In this document: positions 61,825 to 64,000 of the stretch, one piece after another
Layout of the letters: each line of letters begins with the position of its first letter
How positions within the stretch are numbered: position 1 is the stretch's first letter
Assembly: GCF_002161065.1 (NCBI RefSeq)
Contig: NZ_NFLV01000015.1
Location: 1 to 64,000, forward strand
Length of the DNA: 64,000 nt
Source: Eubacterium sp. An11
Lineage (GTDB): Bacteria; Bacillota; Clostridia; Lachnospirales; Lachnospiraceae
Direction: 5' to 3'
Notes under the pieces: generated by a model
Database searches by the model: none
Told to the model about the DNA's origin: nothing
What the model saw: only the letters and a program-made list of their open reading frames with translations
Made by a program: the position numbers and the translations under genes

Positions 61825-63816
61825 ATGGACCATTTCGAATTAGTATCAGATTTTGCCCCCACTGGCGATCAGCCCCAGGCCATTGAACAGCTGGTGAAAG
61901 GGTTTAAAGAGGGTAATCAGTTTGAGACGCTGCTGGGCGTTACCGGGTCCGGCAAGACATTTACCATGGCCAATGTCATTCAGCAGTTAAATAAGCCGAC
62001 GCTGATCCTGGCGCATAACAAGACGCTGGCGGCGCAGCTTTACAGCGAGTTTAAAGCATTTTTCCCGCACAATGCGGTGGAATATTTTGTCTCCTACTAC
62101 GATTATTATCAGCCGGAGGCTTATGTGCCGTCCACGGACACCTATATTGAGAAAGATTCGTCGATCAACGATGAGATTGATAAGCTGCGGCACAGCGCCA
62201 CGGCGGCGCTCATCGAGCGGAAAGATGTCATTGTGGTGTCATCGGTTTCCTGTATTTACGGTATTGGTAGTAAGAAGGATTACGAGGAGATGATGATTTC
62301 TCTGCGGCCGGGTATGGAGATTGACCGGGATGAAGTTGTGCGGAGACTGATCGATATTCAGTATGTGAGAAATGAACTGGATTTTAAGAGAGGAAGCTTC
62401 CGGGTGCGGGGGGACGTGCTGGAGATTCTGCCGGTTTCTACCTTCGAGGACGCCATCCGGGTGGAGTTTTTCGGTGATGAGATTGACAGGATCGTGCAGG
62501 TGGATATCCTCACCGGAGAGATCAAGGCCAGTCTGAATTTTGCGGCTATTTTCCCTGCATCTCATTATGTGGTGCCGCAGGAACAGATTGACCGGGCGGT
62601 GGTGACTATCAGGGAAGAACTGGAAGAGAGGGTGGCGTGGTTCAAGGAACATGACCAGCTGCTGGAGGCTCAACGGATTGCGGAGCGGACGAACTTTGAT
62701 ATAGAGATGCTGAAGGAGACAGGCTTTTGCTCCGGTATCGAGAATTATTCCCGGCATCTGACAGGGCTGGCGCCGGGAGAAGCACCGTATACACTGATCG
62801 ACTTCTTCGGAGATGATTTTCTGATGATCGTGGATGAGTCCCATATCACCATCCCCCAGGTGCGGGGAATGTATGCCGGCGACCGTTCGCGGAAACAGAC
62901 GCTGGTGGACTACGGGTTCCGTCTGCCGTCGGCATTGGACAACCGTCCGCTGAATTTCTCCGAGTTTGAGGAACATATTGATCAGATGCTTTTTGTATCT
63001 GCTACGCCGAATGTATATGAGGATGAGCATGAGATGCTCCGGGCAGAGCAGATTATCCGGCCGACAGGGCTGCTGGATCCGCCGATTGATGTGCGCCCGG
63101 TGGAAGGACAGATTGACGACCTGATCAGTGAGATCAATAAGGAAGTGGAGAAAAAGCATAAGATTCTGGTGACGACTCTGACCAAACGGATGGCGGAGGA
63201 TCTGACTTCTTATATGAAAGAACTGGACATCCGGGTGAAGTATCTGCACTCAGATATTGATACTCTGGAGAGAATCGAGATCGTGCGGGATCTGCGTATG
63301 GACGTTTTTGATGTGCTGGTGGGGATCAACCTGCTCAGAGAGGGATTAGATATTCCGGAAGTGACGCTCATTGCCATACTGGATGCCGATAAGGAAGGAT
63401 TCCTCCGTTCCGAGACTTCACTGGTGCAGACCATCGGCCGGGCGGCCCGGAACGTTGACGGACATGTGATCATGTACGCCGATACCATTACCGATTCTAT
63501 GAAGGCAGCCATCAGTGAGACAGAGCGTCGACGGAAGATTCAGATGGAGTATAATGAGGAACACGGCATCACGCCGCAGACCATCCAGAAAGCGGTCCGG
63601 GATGTGATATCCATTACCAACGATGAGGAGAAGGAAGAAACCGGCCGGGGACTGAAGAAAGATTTCGAGTCCATGGATAAGAAAGAATTAAAAGAAATGA
63701 TTGCTCAGCTCACCAAAAAGATGAACCGGGCGGCGGCGGAACTGAACTTCGAGGAAGCGGCTGTGCTGCGTGATGAGCTGAAAAAATATAAGATTGCTTT
63801 GAGAGATTTTGATTAA
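61825..63816 (+). CDS. uvrB: UvrABC excinuclease subunit B
   Basis: The damage-verifying helicase-like subunit of nucleotide excision repair. Walker A GVTGSGKT lies near residues 39-46; the beta-hairpin region [21 protein letters not shown], the helicase DEAD-like box VDESH, and motif [11 protein letters not shown] are intact, and a UVR motif ([16 protein letters not shown]) ends the protein. Its 663 residues are full length. AAAGGAG precedes the ATG. It lies behind the SOS box. Confidence 0.97.
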   Translation: MDHFELVSDFAPTGDQPQAIEQLVKGFKEGNQFETLLGVTGSGKTFTMANVIQQLNKPTLILAHNKTLAAQLYSEFKAFFPHNAVEYFVSYYDYYQPEAYVPSTDTYIEKDSSINDEIDKLRHSATAALIERKDVIVVSSVSCIYGIGSKKDYEEMMISLRPGMEIDRDEVVRRLIDIQYVRNELDFKRGSFRVRGDVLEILPVSTFEDAIRVEFFGDEIDRIVQVDILTGEIKASLNFAAIFPASHYVVPQEQIDRAVVTIREELEERVAWFKEHDQLLEAQRIAERTNFDIEMLKETGFCSGIENYSRHLTGLAPGEAPYTLIDFFGDDFLMIVDESHITIPQVRGMYAGDRSRKQTLVDYGFRLPSALDNRPLNFSEFEEHIDQMLFVSATPNVYEDEHEMLRAEQIIRPTGLLDPPIDVRPVEGQIDDLISEINKEVEKKHKILVTTLTKRMAEDLTSYMKELDIRVKYLHSDIDTLERIEIVRDLRMDVFDVLVGINLLREGLDIPEVTLIAILDADKEGFLRSETSLVQTIGRAARNVDGHVIMYADTITDSMKAAISETERRRKIQMEYNEEHGITPQTIQKAVRDVISITNDEEKEETGRGLKKDFESMDKKELKEMIAQLTKKMNRAAAELNFEEAAVLRDELKKYKIALRDFD

Positions 63817-63911
63817 CTGGTGTGCAAAAAGCCAAAAAAACAGAATAGTCTTGCAAAATATTTTATAAGAAGGTAAGATACCAAAAGCAGTTATAACAAG
63901 AACACAGAGCT

Positions 63912-63957
63912 TAGTGTACTGGCACATTCATTGGAAAATGAACATGTCGGTACACTA
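63912..63957. repeat. Hairpin repeat family B, copy 2
   Basis: The 21-base arms at 63912-63932 and 63937-63957 pair with two mismatches around loop GGAA. The left arm shares about 14 of 21 positions with the left arm of copy 1 (51905-51925), including TGGCAC and TTC. It follows uvrB and may terminate it. After it, to 64000, nothing further is seen. Confidence 0.5.
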
Positions 63958-64000
63958 ATATATTTCCGGGGCTGAACTGTCCGCAGGACGTTTTGCCGGG

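Overview
The window looks like chromosome from a Lachnospiraceae-type member of the Clostridia (Bacillota). Shine-Dalgarno sites are strong, intergenic spaces are short, and GC content appears moderate. The gene set includes a nadA-nadB-nadC-niaR operon, an Ech-type [NiFe] hydrogenase with hypABCDE, nifS/nifU with an Rrf2 regulator, AzlCD, an LCP protein, a perfect CIRCE element, a Gram-positive style SOS box before uvrB and a glycine riboswitch. No rRNA, tRNA or CRISPR array was seen. All assignments come from reading translated sequence and motifs; no database was searched.

Layout. 1-116 is the 3' end (domains V and VI) of a group II intron lying against a hairpin repeat. 168-2874 holds a divergent AraC regulator and GH13 alpha-glucosidase. 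2888-6645 is the NAD biosynthesis operon on the minus strand with its repressor gene last. 6762-12575 holds a CPBP protease and a surface-polymer group: a TagF-like transferase with an in-frame stop near its 5' end, an acyltransferase and an O-antigen ligase-like polymerase. 12602-17155 holds YbaK, carB and a PAP2 phosphatase. 17375-19718 is an Fe-S module (Rrf2, nifS, nifU), followed by a large structured intergenic element. 20029-23873 holds DUF1275, RlmCD, AzlCD and an SGNH hydrolase.

23977-25851 is an AT-rich RloA/RloB (AbiL-like) defence pair. 26001-28152 holds a DUF134-NifX fusion and an unrecognised membrane protein. 28308-37282 holds hypABCDE (minus) facing away from echABCDEF (plus); the first set matures the NiFe centre of the enzyme made by the second. 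37555-46148 holds a two-GGDEF protein, a debranching enzyme, a membrane-bound XRE regulator, a lone tandem-BMC shell protein coupled to mnmA, and a PHP phosphoesterase. 46434-50369 is one 1311-codon gene for a very acidic protein ending in a DnaB/RecA-like domain without a P-loop. 50555-55530 holds an LCP ligase, a polyprenyl-phosphate sugar transferase and HtrA. 55728-63816 holds CIRCE-controlled htpG with a long charged linker, a glycine-riboswitch-controlled AGCS symporter, glutamine synthetase and SOS-controlled uvrB.

The points most worth a second look are the giant acidic protein, the eukaryote-like charged linker in HtpG, the lone BMC shell protein, the interrupted TagF-like gene, the DUF134-NifX fusion with an internal start, and three families of structured intergenic repeats.
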